From contig VGVX01000021.1 of NCBI GenBank assembly GCA_016873845.1, positions 1 through 37,161 on the forward strand: 37,161 nucleotides of DNA, in the 5' to 3' direction. Both the position numbers and the translations under genes were made by a program. This stretch comes from Ignavibacteria bacterium. GTDB lineage: Bacteria; Bacteroidota; Ignavibacteria; Ch128b. This document shows, piece by piece, positions 26,312 to 34,238 of this stretch. The notes below the pieces were generated by a model that was not told the origin of the DNA, searched no databases, and saw only the letters and a program-made list of their open reading frames with translations. The stretch's first letter is position 1; every line of letters begins with the position of its first letter.

Positions 26312-27022
26312 TTAAATTTTTCCCTTCAGGTAAGCTTGTCGTTTTTTTTCGGGGAATTTTTCGATTGCATATCTCAGCATTGTGCGGGGCATATGTTTGT
26401 AATGTTTTTTCAAAAATCTTTCTTCTGTTTCTAAATCTCTTTTCCCAATTTCACGAAGCATCCAGCCGACAGCTTTCTGGATTAAATCATGTTCATCGTT
26501 TAGGAGGATTTCAGAAATCTCAAGCGCAGTCTCGAACGATTCTTTTTTTATATAATGAAAACATGAAAGCATAGATATCCGCCGCCCCCAAAGATTTTCT
26601 GACTTTGCCAAATCGTATAGAATGCTTTTATCTTTATCCAAAAGATAAGCTCCGACAATATGTTCGGCAGTCAGGTCAATCAGATCCCAGTTATTAATAT
26701 GCTTTTTGCTTCGGAAATAGAAATTGTAAATTTTTTCCTTATGCGACTCATCTCCTTTTTTGTATTGATGTACTAATATTAAAAGTGCAGTCAATCGTTC
26801 TTCATGAATTTCTGAAGATATCAATCGTCGCAAATCTGATAGACTAAGATCAGAAAATTCTTTTGCTGTTAGTCTAATCTGCGGCACCATTACACCAATA
26901 AAGATGTCTCCTTCACCGTATTCTCCCGGGCCTGTTTTAAAAAATCTCTGCAGAGTATTCGCGTTATCTTTTCGAGCAAATTGCCGCAAGCGTTTCTTCA
27001 CTTCTTCAATTTTGTTTTTCAT
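26312..27022 (-). CDS. AlkD-like DNA alkylation repair glycosylase
   Basis: A 236-residue all-helical HEAT-like protein of the DNA alkylation repair (AlkD) family, which removes positively charged alkylpurines such as 7-methylguanine and 3-methyladenine without flipping the base. Visible family signatures are FFKTGPGEYGEGDIFIGV near the N-terminus, INNWDLID (109-116) holding the DNA-contacting Trp and the catalytic Asp region, LWGRRIS (144-150) and GWMLREIGKRD (186-196). The length matches AlkD of Bacillus. It is a single gene on the minus strand between unrelated plus-strand genes, with no adaptive-response genes nearby. Confidence 0.93.
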   Translation of the reverse strand: MKNKIEEVKKRLRQFARKDNANTLQRFFKTGPGEYGEGDIFIGVMVPQIRLTAKEFSDLSLSDLRRLISSEIHEERLTALLILVHQYKKGDESHKEKIYNFYFRSKKHINNWDLIDLTAEHIVGAYLLDKDKSILYDLAKSENLWGRRISMLSCFHYIKKESFETALEISEILLNDEHDLIQKAVGWMLREIGKRDLETEERFLKKHYKHMPRTMLRYAIEKFPEKKRQAYLKGKI

Positions 27023-27145
27023 AACTGGAATAATTCTAAGATGTTTTGTAAACTTTGTTAGTTAATGAGTAAATATACGAAATCTCTTGTAACATTCTAA
27101 TTTCATCTCCGTCTAAGTTAGAAAACAAACTTGCAGAGGTTAATG

Positions 27146-27598
27146 ATGAATCAAAAATTATATCGTTCCAGAACACAAAAAGTATTTGGTGGTGTTTGTG
27201 GAGGACTTGGAGAGTATTTCAATCTAGATCCAGTTCTAATTCGTGTTGTTTTCGTAATACTGGTATTCTTACATGGATTTGGATTATTAATGTATTTAAT
27301 AATGCTTATCATAGTTCCGCAAAAACCTATTGTGTGGCAAATGCCAGACGATGCACAGCCGCCGGAAAATCAACCAGAGACAGCGCAACCCAGTGAGCCA
27401 GCGGAAATACCATCTGAAACTTTTCAATTGAAAAAAGAACCCTCGAAAGGTAGAGTAATCGCTGGGATAGTTTTAATTGTCCTCGGCGTCGTGTTCTTGT
27501 TCGAAAATATCTGGCCTTTCTTTGATTTTGAAGATTTCTTTCCGCTAATTTTAGTCGGAATTGGAGTCGTAATTCTTTGGAACGCACTAAAAAAGTAA
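27146..27598 (+). CDS. PspC-domain membrane protein
   Basis: About 150 residues. The N-terminal PspC domain reads KLYRSRTQKVFGGVCGGLGEYFNLDPVLIRVVFVIL and includes the first membrane helices, followed by a Pro/Gln/Glu-rich linker and two further hydrophobic stretches (VIAGIVLIVLGVVFLFENIWPFF and FFPLILVGIGVVILWNALKK). The C-terminal part matches the LiaI/LiaF-type membrane hairpin also found in the next gene. PspC proteins sense or relay membrane stress in the phage-shock response. The ATG at 27146 (AGAGG six bases upstream) is preferred; the ATG at 27143 is possible. It is 13 bases from the LiaF-like gene, so they form an operon. Confidence 0.9.
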   Translation: MNQKLYRSRTQKVFGGVCGGLGEYFNLDPVLIRVVFVILVFLHGFGLLMYLIMLIIVPQKPIVWQMPDDAQPPENQPETAQPSEPAEIPSETFQLKKEPSKGRVIAGIVLIVLGVVFLFENIWPFFDFEDFFPLILVGIGVVILWNALKK

Positions 27599-27611
27599 AA
27601 GTGAGGATAAA

Positions 27612-28514
27612 ATGAAAAGTAAACAACTATTTTGGGGAATATTATTTTTAGTATTTGGTGGATTATTATTGTTAAATAATTTTAATCTTATCAATGTCTC
27701 TTTTTATAATCTCTGGAAATTTTGGCCCGCGATTTTGATTTTATTTGGTATCAGCCTCTTCATGAAAGACCCTAAGTTAAAAAATGTTTTTTCATCTCTT
27801 GCTGCGGTTTTTTTGGCAGTTGTGATATTCGCTTGGTTCCTTCGCTTTTCAGGATGTCATCATTTCAACTATGATGATTCTGAAATAGCTACAAAAGAAA
27901 TTGCTGAGCCGTATTCACCTACAATACTAAAAGCAAATCTCAATTTAGATATTGGTGCTGGCAAGTTTACGATTGAGGACACTACGGATCAATTACTCGA
28001 AGGCAAAGTCAAAAGCGGATGGGGAGATTATTCGATCGAACGATGGCATGATGAAAGTACCGAAAATCTAAAATTAAGACTAAAAGACGGTCATAAAATT
28101 TCCCTCGGAAAAGTTTTTAAAGGCAACAAACTGAATTTGAAACTTAACCCAAATCCAGAGTGGAATTTTGATTTTGACATGGGTGCAGCAGATATCGATT
28201 TTAACTTCGAGAAATATAAAGTGAAAAATTTGAAGGTCGATATGGGAGCCGCATCTTTAAAACTTAAAATCAGCGAACTTCAAGACACCTCTAATATTAC
28301 AATTGACGGCGGTGCTTCATCGATTAGAATTTATATTCCAAAAAATTCAGGGTGTGAAATTAATTCTGACATGGGACTTTCCAGCAAAGAATATGAAGAG
28401 TTCGTTAATGTTGGAGAAGATACTTATAGAACTGTAAACTACGAAACTGCTGAAAAGAAAATCTTCATATCACTTGATGGCGGCGTATCATCAGTGAAGG
28501 TAAAAAGATATTAA
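27612..28514 (+). CDS. LiaF-like (toastrack-domain) membrane stress protein
   Basis: 300 residues. The N-terminal 75 or so carry LiaI/LiaF-type helices (FWGILFLVFGGLLLLNNFNLI, LWKFWPAILILFGISLF, then AAVFLAVVIFAWFL). The rest is a repetitive beta-sheet region of the toastrack/adhesin-like type, with recurring LDIGAGKFTIED, DMGAADIDF, DMGAASLKL, DGGASSIRIYIP and DGGVSSVKV strands. LiaF proteins restrain the LiaRS cell-envelope stress system in Gram-positives; here the partner is the adjacent PspC protein. No psp or liaRS regulator lies nearby. GAGG before the ATG supports the start. Confidence 0.87.
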   Translation: MKSKQLFWGILFLVFGGLLLLNNFNLINVSFYNLWKFWPAILILFGISLFMKDPKLKNVFSSLAAVFLAVVIFAWFLRFSGCHHFNYDDSEIATKEIAEPYSPTILKANLNLDIGAGKFTIEDTTDQLLEGKVKSGWGDYSIERWHDESTENLKLRLKDGHKISLGKVFKGNKLNLKLNPNPEWNFDFDMGAADIDFNFEKYKVKNLKVDMGAASLKLKISELQDTSNITIDGGASSIRIYIPKNSGCEINSDMGLSSKEYEEFVNVGEDTYRTVNYETAEKKIFISLDGGVSSVKVKRY

Positions 28515-28641
28515 TTCTGATTTGTTTCTTAAAAAAATTCGATCGACCAGAATACTTAATAACTATTAATCATATTATCCATTTTTGATTGGATTACTGC
28601 CTGTTCATTCTTAATGTTGTAAAAAAATTTGGGAGTGTATC

Positions 28642-30144
28642 ATGAAATCTATTTTAATCATTCTTTTATCCATTTCTTTTTTTCATCAGAGTTTTTCGCA
28701 GGATAAATTTCCAAAAAGAGAATTCCGCGGTGCGTGGGTAGCAACTGTTGGAAATATTGATTGGCCCAGCGATCGAAATGCAACTCCGGGGAAGCAAATT
28801 TCCGAGCTCGTTTCAATTTTTGATAAACTTGAAGATGCAGGAATTAATGCAGTACTGTTTCAAATAAGGACAGAATGTGATGCCCTATATGAATCTGAAT
28901 TAGAACCTTGGTCGTATTGGCTGACAAGCGAACAAGGCAAAAAGCCAAAACCATTTTTCGATCCTCTTGAATTTGCTATTTCCGAAGCTCATGCCAGAGG
29001 AATGGAACTTCATGCGTGGTTTAATCCGTATCGTTCAGTAAAAACCATTGGTGAATATAAAAACGCTTTTAATCACATTTCCGAAACGAATCCAGATTGG
29101 ATACTCTCATTCAACAATTATAAAATGCTCGATCCTGGTCATCCGGAAGTTAGAGAGTTCGTTCTAAAGATCATGACGGATGTTTTGACACGCTACGATG
29201 TTGATGGAATTCATTTTGACGATTATTTTTATCCATACACACCGAAAGTTTCAAATGAAGATTCACTTACTTTCGTGAAGTATAACCGTGGAATAAAAGA
29301 TCTCGATGATTGGCGCCGTGATAATATTAACTCCCTTATGGCAAATATTTATGAAGTTATAAAAGCTGTTAAACCATACGTCAAATTCGGGATAAGTCCA
29401 TTTGGGATTGTTGAAAATAAGTTTACCGATACGAAAGGATTCAACTCTTATTCAATGATCTACTGCGATCCCTTAAATTGGATTGAAAATAAAATTGTTG
29501 ATTATATCAATCCGCAACTGTATTGGGCAATGGATCACGAACTTGCACCTTATGCAAAACTTCTTCCTTGGTGGGATTCAATTGTTGGAGATGTTCATCT
29601 ATATATTGGACTTTTTTCTTCAAGATTCCTGGCGAGAAATTACTCCGGTAGAAGTTCAGAGCTTGGTAACCAAATTCGAATGAATAGAAATCATTCCAAA
29701 GTAAACGGTGCTGTTTATTTCAGTGCAAAATCAATTTATAACAATATGAACGGATTTGCTGACTCGCTAAAAAATAATTTTTATAAATATCCTGCACTGC
29801 CGCCGACTATGTCATGGAAAGATTCTATTCCGCCGCTGCCACCAAAAAATTTAGTCATGCGGCTCGACAGCAATGGCGTATTTCTAACTTGGGATAAACC
29901 TGATATCGCGACGGATGGAGACGGCGCAAGAGGTTTTGTAATTTATAGTTTTGATAATTCTGATGAAATTAATCTCGACGATCCAAGTAAAATCGTGCAC
30001 ATCAATCCACAGGCAACAACAAAATTCAAGCACTTCATTTCGCCAATGAATAAAAAAGAGTTCGTATACGTTGTAACCTCTCTCGATAAACATTTTAATG
30101 AGAGTAAGGAATACGCTGTAGTGTCAATGGAGATTAATGAATAA
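28642..30144 (+). CDS. Secreted GHL10-type (DUF187) family glycoside hydrolase
   Basis: 500 residues with a signal peptide (MKSILIILLSISFFHQSFS). The GHL10/DUF187 domain covers about 25-390, opening with FRGAWVATVGNIDWPS. NAVLFQIRTECDALYESELEPWSYWLT follows, then LHAWFNPYRS, the acidic GIHFDDYFYPY strand near 187-197 and INPQLYWAMD. The C-terminal 100 residues form an FN3-like domain (PPKNLVMRLDSNGVFLTWDKP). Members act on bacterial cell-wall glycan or other polysaccharides in the envelope; activity is inferred from the family. GGGAG precedes the ATG. It ends in a strong bidirectional terminator shared with the convergent PAS gene. Confidence 0.92.
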   Translation: MKSILIILLSISFFHQSFSQDKFPKREFRGAWVATVGNIDWPSDRNATPGKQISELVSIFDKLEDAGINAVLFQIRTECDALYESELEPWSYWLTSEQGKKPKPFFDPLEFAISEAHARGMELHAWFNPYRSVKTIGEYKNAFNHISETNPDWILSFNNYKMLDPGHPEVREFVLKIMTDVLTRYDVDGIHFDDYFYPYTPKVSNEDSLTFVKYNRGIKDLDDWRRDNINSLMANIYEVIKAVKPYVKFGISPFGIVENKFTDTKGFNSYSMIYCDPLNWIENKIVDYINPQLYWAMDHELAPYAKLLPWWDSIVGDVHLYIGLFSSRFLARNYSGRSSELGNQIRMNRNHSKVNGAVYFSAKSIYNNMNGFADSLKNNFYKYPALPPTMSWKDSIPPLPPKNLVMRLDSNGVFLTWDKPDIATDGDGARGFVIYSFDNSDEINLDDPSKIVHINPQATTKFKHFISPMNKKEFVYVVTSLDKHFNESKEYAVVSMEINE

Positions 30145-30155
30145 CTAAGCAATGT

Positions 30156-30212
30156 AAAAAGATTCCATCTTTTCGAAATCTCATAGGAAGGTGAAAAGAT
30201 GGAATCTTTTTT
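30156..30212. terminator. Very long-stem bidirectional terminator
   Basis: A perfect 19-base arm (30156-30174) pairs with 30193-30211 around an 18-base loop. A-runs and T-runs at both ends allow termination of the hydrolase (plus) and the PAS gene (minus). Its core resembles the hairpin at 24542-24594. Confidence 0.88.
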
Positions 30213-30226
30213 GCATCTTGGCTCAA

Positions 30227-30568
30227 TTACCTCCTGACAAAGTGATCCATTTCAAATGGTATTTCAAATGAAAGTTCGATCAATCCTTTGTAATTTCCAT
30301 TCTCATAAACTGGTGACTGATAAATCAACTTTTTAATTCCATTTTTTTCGATTGTGTAAACATTAGTCTTCTGATTTAACAGCATATCTTTCAGCTGAGA
30401 TTTCGATGGCTCAGGGTGGCAGTCCAGAACGTTTGTTCCGATTAAGTCAATTCCACCATCCTTTTCGAAATCTTTAATAGATTTTTCGTTCATGTAATGA
30501 ATTATACCGTCAGGATCACAGATAGTAATCGCCGCCTGAAATTCTTTCTGCCAATTAAAGTTTTTCAT
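30227..30568 (-). CDS. Small stand-alone PAS-domain protein
   Basis: 113 residues that are almost entirely one PAS fold: QAAITICDPDGIIHYMNEKSIKDF, then GGIDLIGTNVLDCHPEPSKSQLKDML, KTNVYTIEKNGIKKLIYQSPVYENGNYKGLIELSFEIP. No output domain is attached. The HPEPS helix resembles PAS domains that bind heme or other small ligands in some families, but no ligand can be assigned. Its ATG overlaps the stop of the RidA gene by four bases (ATGA), so the two are translationally coupled. Sensing a metabolite linked to RidA is possible but unproven. Confidence 0.82.
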   Translation of the reverse strand: MKNFNWQKEFQAAITICDPDGIIHYMNEKSIKDFEKDGGIDLIGTNVLDCHPEPSKSQLKDMLLNQKTNVYTIEKNGIKKLIYQSPVYENGNYKGLIELSFEIPFEMDHFVRR

Positions 30569-31023
30569 TTCAGCTCAGCTACCATTTCAATTTCAACAGC
30601 GGCATTAATCGGAAGTGAAGGAACTCCGACAGCACTTCGGGCATGTTTGCCATTCTCTCCAAAAATTTTTAAAACCAATTCAGATGCACCATTTGCTACC
30701 ACGGGTTGCTTATAAAAATCTGCTGGCGAAGATACGAAGACAGTCAGTTTAACAATTCTTTTTATTTGATCGAGCTCACCGATGCACCCTTTAATTGCAC
30801 TGAGACAATTTAATAATGAGATCTCAGCCGCTTTTTTGCCATCTTCTTCTGAAAGATCTTTCCCAACTTGTCCAACATATTTTAATTCTCCGCCTACTAA
30901 AGGAAGCTGCCCCGCTGTGAACACAAAATTCCCGCTCTTCACACAAGGTACATAAGCAGCCAATGGTTTCGGTGCATCAGCTAATTCATAACCTAAATCT
31001 TTGATTTTTTGTTCAATTAACAT
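30565..31023 (-). CDS. RidA family (YjgF-like) enamine/imine deaminase
   Basis: 152 residues of the longer RidA-like branch: KDLGYELADAPKPLAAYVPCVKSGNFVFTAGQLPL at the N-terminus and KHARSAVGVPSLPINAAVEIEMVAEL at the C-terminus. Arg129, which binds the carboxylate in RidA, and the following hydrophobic trimer interface are present. RidA proteins hydrolyse reactive enamines or imines from amino-acid catabolism in the cytoplasm. This branch (often called RidA_like_1) is less studied. AGGAGATAAA precedes the ATG. It is followed, with four bases of overlap, by a PAS protein. Confidence 0.92.
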   Translation of the reverse strand: MLIEQKIKDLGYELADAPKPLAAYVPCVKSGNFVFTAGQLPLVGGELKYVGQVGKDLSEEDGKKAAEISLLNCLSAIKGCIGELDQIKRIVKLTVFVSSPADFYKQPVVANGASELVLKIFGENGKHARSAVGVPSLPINAAVEIEMVAELK

Positions 31024-31128
31024 TTTATCTCCTCAAATTATTTTATAATAATTAGTATTTTTTTATCAAATTGAATTACATTACAAACATTATAAACTTT
31101 ATGAACTTAACAAACTAAAAAATAAATT

Positions 31129-31890
31129 ATGGCAAAAGAAGAATTCGAAAAATTAGAACAGACTGTTAGAAAATTGCGTGTCGAATGCCCTTGGGATCGA
31201 CGGCAGACGAATGATTCAATTAAAGCATCCACACTCGAAGAAACTTATGAAGTGCTCGAAGCAATTGATCAAAAAGATTTCAATGAGCTGAAAATAGAAT
31301 TGGGTGATCTGCTTTTGCATGTCGTTTTTCATTCACTAATCGCTGAAGACAATGAACACTTTACCCTTTCAGAAGTTATTGAAAATATTACTGATAAATT
31401 AATTCGACGTCACCCGCATGTATTCGAAGGAAAGAAGGTTGAAGATCATCATGAAGTAAAGAAGAATTGGGAATTAATGAAATTAGCGGAAGGACGTGAT
31501 TCGGTTGTTGATGGTGTCCCAAAAGAGCTACCCGCCTTATTGCGTGCCTTTAGATTGCAGGAAAAGGCAGCGAAGTTCGGATTTGAGTGGGAAAATAAGG
31601 ATGATGCCTTTAAAAAGATTGAAGAGGAAATTAGAGAGATTAAATATCTGCCGGAAAATAAAAACTCCGAAGAGCTTGAGGGTGAATTCGGCGATCTGCT
31701 CTTCGCTTTAGTTAATTTTGGTAGGATGAATAATATCAATGCAGAAGACGCACTTAGAAAATGCAATGAAAAATTCATCAAAAGATTTCAATACGTTGAG
31801 AAAAAAATGAATCAGAATTCTGAAACTGATCAACCAAACAAATTAGAAATAATGTTAAAATATTGGGATGAGTCCAAAGAGAGGTCTTAA
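31129..31890 (+). CDS. mazG: Nucleoside triphosphate pyrophosphohydrolase MazG
   Basis: 253 residues in two MazG-fold halves. CPWDRRQT (20-27) and LEETYEVLEAIDQKD with IELGDLLLHVVFH form the first EExxE...ExxD metal site. FRLQEKAAKFGFEW and LEGEFGDLLFALVNFGRMNNINAEDALRKCNEKFIKRF form the second. It hydrolyses nucleoside triphosphates to monophosphates and pyrophosphate, cleaning abnormal nucleotides and affecting ppGpp levels. No mazEF toxin pair is adjacent, so the name reflects sequence family only. No obvious ribosome site was found; the start is set by the conserved N-terminus. The long antisense open frame inside it is not a gene. Confidence 0.95.
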   Translation: MAKEEFEKLEQTVRKLRVECPWDRRQTNDSIKASTLEETYEVLEAIDQKDFNELKIELGDLLLHVVFHSLIAEDNEHFTLSEVIENITDKLIRRHPHVFEGKKVEDHHEVKKNWELMKLAEGRDSVVDGVPKELPALLRAFRLQEKAAKFGFEWENKDDAFKKIEEEIREIKYLPENKNSEELEGEFGDLLFALVNFGRMNNINAEDALRKCNEKFIKRFQYVEKKMNQNSETDQPNKLEIMLKYWDESKERS

Positions 31891-32017
31891 TCGTAAATAA
31901 TCAGGAGATAAAAATAGAAATTAGACACTCACTCTGCGAAATTTTTTATCGGATGAACTATTGTATCTTGCCCATAGTATATTTTTTCATTTTGTCTCTT
32001 TTTTATGCAAAAAATAA

Positions 32018-32046
32018 TTGAAACTCAATTCATCTAATAGTAAATT
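32018..32046 (+). promoter_or_regulatory. Candidate promoter for the unrecognised secreted protein
   Basis: TTGAAA (32018-32023) and TAAATT (32041-32046) are 17 bases apart. Transcription would begin near 32053, just before an AGGAG ribosome site and the ATG at 32070. The -10 box is only 4 of 6. Confidence 0.3.
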
Positions 32047-32069
32047 GAACAAAAATTAGGAGTGCGGAA

Positions 32070-32522
32070 ATGAAAAAAATTCTGAGTTTATTCACTATTC
32101 TGATTTGTATTGGTAGCTTTACAAATCTTTTTGCATCTGAAAATCCATCATCAGCTGTTCGATATAAAATCGTCATCGACTTTGGAACTGATTCAGGAGA
32201 TCCTCTCTTCAGCGATTACACTCTTAGAGAATACATTAAAGAAAAAATGAATCAGCGGCTGCCTGAATATTACTATACTGAAACTGAGGAAGCCAATGTG
32301 ATCATCTCGGTTGGATTACTAACCAATACTGGTGATCAATTTAATTACAAGTACATTAGTGCTTTGAATATGCTGGTCACGAGTTATTTACACAATCCGT
32401 TAAACAAGTTAGTATTACTCACCGAAGATAGAGAAGAATCGGCTAAGGAAAAAATACGAGATTACATTGACAGATGGATCCTTGAATACTCGGCATTCGT
32501 TTACAAATCGTATTCAAGATGA
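32070..32522 (+). CDS. Unrecognised small secreted or periplasmic protein
   Basis: 150 residues that I do not recognise. Residues 1-22 are a good signal peptide (FTILICIGSFTNLFA). The mature part alternates beta strands and charged helices: YKIVIDFGTDSG, then LREYIKEKMNQRLPEYYYTETEEANVIISVGLLTN, and a helix LNKLVLLTEDREESAKEKIRDYIDRWILEY. No catalytic motif or repeats stand out, and there is no cysteine in the mature part. AGGAG precedes the ATG and a small hairpin lies past the stop. The neighbours mazG and the HU gene give no clue to function. Confidence 0.75.
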   Translation: MKKILSLFTILICIGSFTNLFASENPSSAVRYKIVIDFGTDSGDPLFSDYTLREYIKEKMNQRLPEYYYTETEEANVIISVGLLTNTGDQFNYKYISALNMLVTSYLHNPLNKLVLLTEDREESAKEKIRDYIDRWILEYSAFVYKSYSR

Positions 32523-32533
32523 CGTCAATAATT

Positions 32534-32557
32534 TGAAAAAAGGATTAAAAATCCTTT
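32534..32557 (+). terminator. Short hairpin after the unrecognised secreted protein
   Basis: AAAGGATT and AATCCTTT pair around a 3-base loop. No U-run follows, so termination is uncertain. Confidence 0.35.
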
Positions 32558-32619
32558 GTAAAACTTAAAAAAATCTTTATTTTCGCAACAGTTTATTTAT
32601 AACAAATAAAGGAAAAATC

Positions 32620-32910
32620 ATGGCGAAAGCTTTAACGAAGTCTCAAGTCATTGCCTCAATGTCTGAGAAAACTGAACTATCCAAAAAAACTGTAAAACTT
32701 TTTTTTGATGAACTAAATACCCTTGCATACAAGGAAGCAAAGAACACATTTACGTTACCAGGATTCGGAAAATTAGCACTTGTTGAAAGAAAAGAAAGAA
32801 TGGGTCGTAATCCTGCAACTGGTGAAACTATTCAAATTCCAGCAAAAACTGTTGTAAAATTTAAAATAGCAAAAGCCTGTAAAGACGCTGTTTTAGCGAA
32901 TAAAAAATAA
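32620..32910 (+). CDS. HU-family DNA-binding protein
   Basis: A 96-residue histone-like protein that bends and compacts DNA. The helical N-terminal dimer part is followed by FTLPGFGKLALVERKER and the DNA-inserting arm MGRNPATGETIQIPAKTVVKFK with the conserved proline at the arm tip. The slightly extended AKAL start and KACKDAVLANKK end are usual for the Bacteroidetes/Chlorobi group. AAAGGAAAAATC before the ATG supports the start. It is a single gene with an inverted repeat after its stop. Confidence 0.96.
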   Translation: MAKALTKSQVIASMSEKTELSKKTVKLFFDELNTLAYKEAKNTFTLPGFGKLALVERKERMGRNPATGETIQIPAKTVVKFKIAKACKDAVLANKK

Positions 32911-32920
32911 AGTTATGTAC

Positions 32921-32947
32921 GGAGTCAGATTTTAATTATCTGACTCC
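32921..32947. terminator. Perfect inverted repeat after the HU gene, likely terminator
   Basis: The 9-base arms GGAGTCAGA and TCTGACTCC pair around a 9-base A/T loop. There is only a weak U-run afterwards (TTCG), so it may protect the mRNA end rather than terminate by itself. Confidence 0.5.
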
Positions 32948-33000
32948 TTCGATGATCTGTTACTGAATAATTTTTGAAATAAAATTCACTTATGAAAAAA

Positions 33001-34191
33001 TTATTCACTTCGAACAATTGCTCCTGCTACAATATTTGCAATCGCCCTCCTCATTGGTAATACATCCCCTTTTCCATCAGGATGAACTCGATTTGTCAAT
33101 ATTATCAAAAATAATTCTTCTTTAGGAGAAATCAATATTGATGTTCCTGTAAAACCCGTGTGCCCATATGAACCAATTTCAAATATATCTCCGCGTTGCC
33201 CCATGTATGATGAATTCACATCCCAACCTAATCCTCTTCCGGCAAATTCCACTTTTGGATAAATATTCGTCATTAGATCAACAGTTTTTTCTCCCAAGAT
33301 TCTTACTCCGTTAAACTCCCCTTTATTCAGCATCATTTGTGCAAATATAGCAAGCTCCTCTGAATTCGAAAATAAGCCTGCATTACCTGAGATCCCGCCC
33401 TGTACTGCAGCAAGTGGATCGTGTACGAATCCGCAAGTCATTGCTCCATCTCGTGTCTCAGTTGGTGCGCATAATGCTTTTAATTTTTCATCAGGATTAA
33501 AAGTTGTGTTTTTCATTCCGAGAGGTTTGAAAATCTCTTTTTCAGAAAAGTCTGCTACTGTATGCCCAGAAACTCGCTTAATTATTTCTGCAAGAGTGAT
33601 AAAACCCAAACAACTGTATCTGAATTTTGTACCTGGAGGATTCAGTTTTGGCAAAGCCATGATTATTTTTATTGCTCCATCAGGTGCGGGAGAACCATAT
33701 TTATTTTTAATTGAATCTGCATTTGTATAATCCGGCAAACCTGAAGTATGTGTCAGCAGATGATAAATTTTTGAATGCTGGGTTTTATTTTCTTCGTCAA
33801 TGAAGCCGAAAAACTCAGGAATATATTTTCGGACTTCATCATCAAGACTTAACATTCCTCTTTCGAGTAAGATCATTATGGAAGTCGCCGTTGCAACAGG
33901 TTTCGTGATCGACGCAAGATCGAAAATAGTTTCGATTTTCATTGACTTCACTTCAGGAATTACGGATGAATTTCCAAAAGCTTTTTTGTAAAAGATTTTG
34001 TCCTTCCCCCCAATCAACACAACTGCCCCTGGAGTTTTTTTATTTGAAATGAATCTATGAACCACTGTGTCAATATATTTTAGCTTGTCCTGAGAAAACT
34101 GGATTTCGGTGGGCTTATAAATTATAGGAATTTGGGAAATTGAATATTTTGAGAGAAGTAAAATTAGAAATATTGTGAAAACTTTTTTCAT
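33001..34191 (-). CDS. Secreted beta-lactamase-family serine hydrolase
   Basis: 396 residues, signal peptide MKKVFTIFLILLLSKYSIS. The class C beta-lactamase/esterase fold is shown by the nucleophile motif SITK (Ser94, Lys97), YSC at 192-194 in the place of the usual YxN, and HTG at 344-346 in the place of KTG. Many family members are D-aminopeptidases, esterases or peptidoglycan hydrolases acting in the periplasm, and HTG is common in non-lactamase members. Cys194 instead of Asn makes beta-lactamase activity unlikely. TTGAGG precedes the ATG. It is separated from the next gene by 47 bases and could be cotranscribed with it. Confidence 0.92.
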   Translation of the reverse strand: MKKVFTIFLILLLSKYSISQIPIIYKPTEIQFSQDKLKYIDTVVHRFISNKKTPGAVVLIGGKDKIFYKKAFGNSSVIPEVKSMKIETIFDLASITKPVATATSIMILLERGMLSLDDEVRKYIPEFFGFIDEENKTQHSKIYHLLTHTSGLPDYTNADSIKNKYGSPAPDGAIKIIMALPKLNPPGTKFRYSCLGFITLAEIIKRVSGHTVADFSEKEIFKPLGMKNTTFNPDEKLKALCAPTETRDGAMTCGFVHDPLAAVQGGISGNAGLFSNSEELAIFAQMMLNKGEFNGVRILGEKTVDLMTNIYPKVEFAGRGLGWDVNSSYMGQRGDIFEIGSYGHTGFTGTSILISPKEELFLIILTNRVHPDGKGDVLPMRRAIANIVAGAIVRSE

Positions 34192-34238
34192 AATTACCTC
34201 AACTTACTTTGTTTGATTATTTTTAGATATCAGAATCA

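Noticed and set aside
31449-31781. 110-codon open frame antisense to mazG
   Set aside because: The Ser/Phe/Leu-rich translation is what the reverse of Glu/Lys-rich helices gives; there is no independent support.
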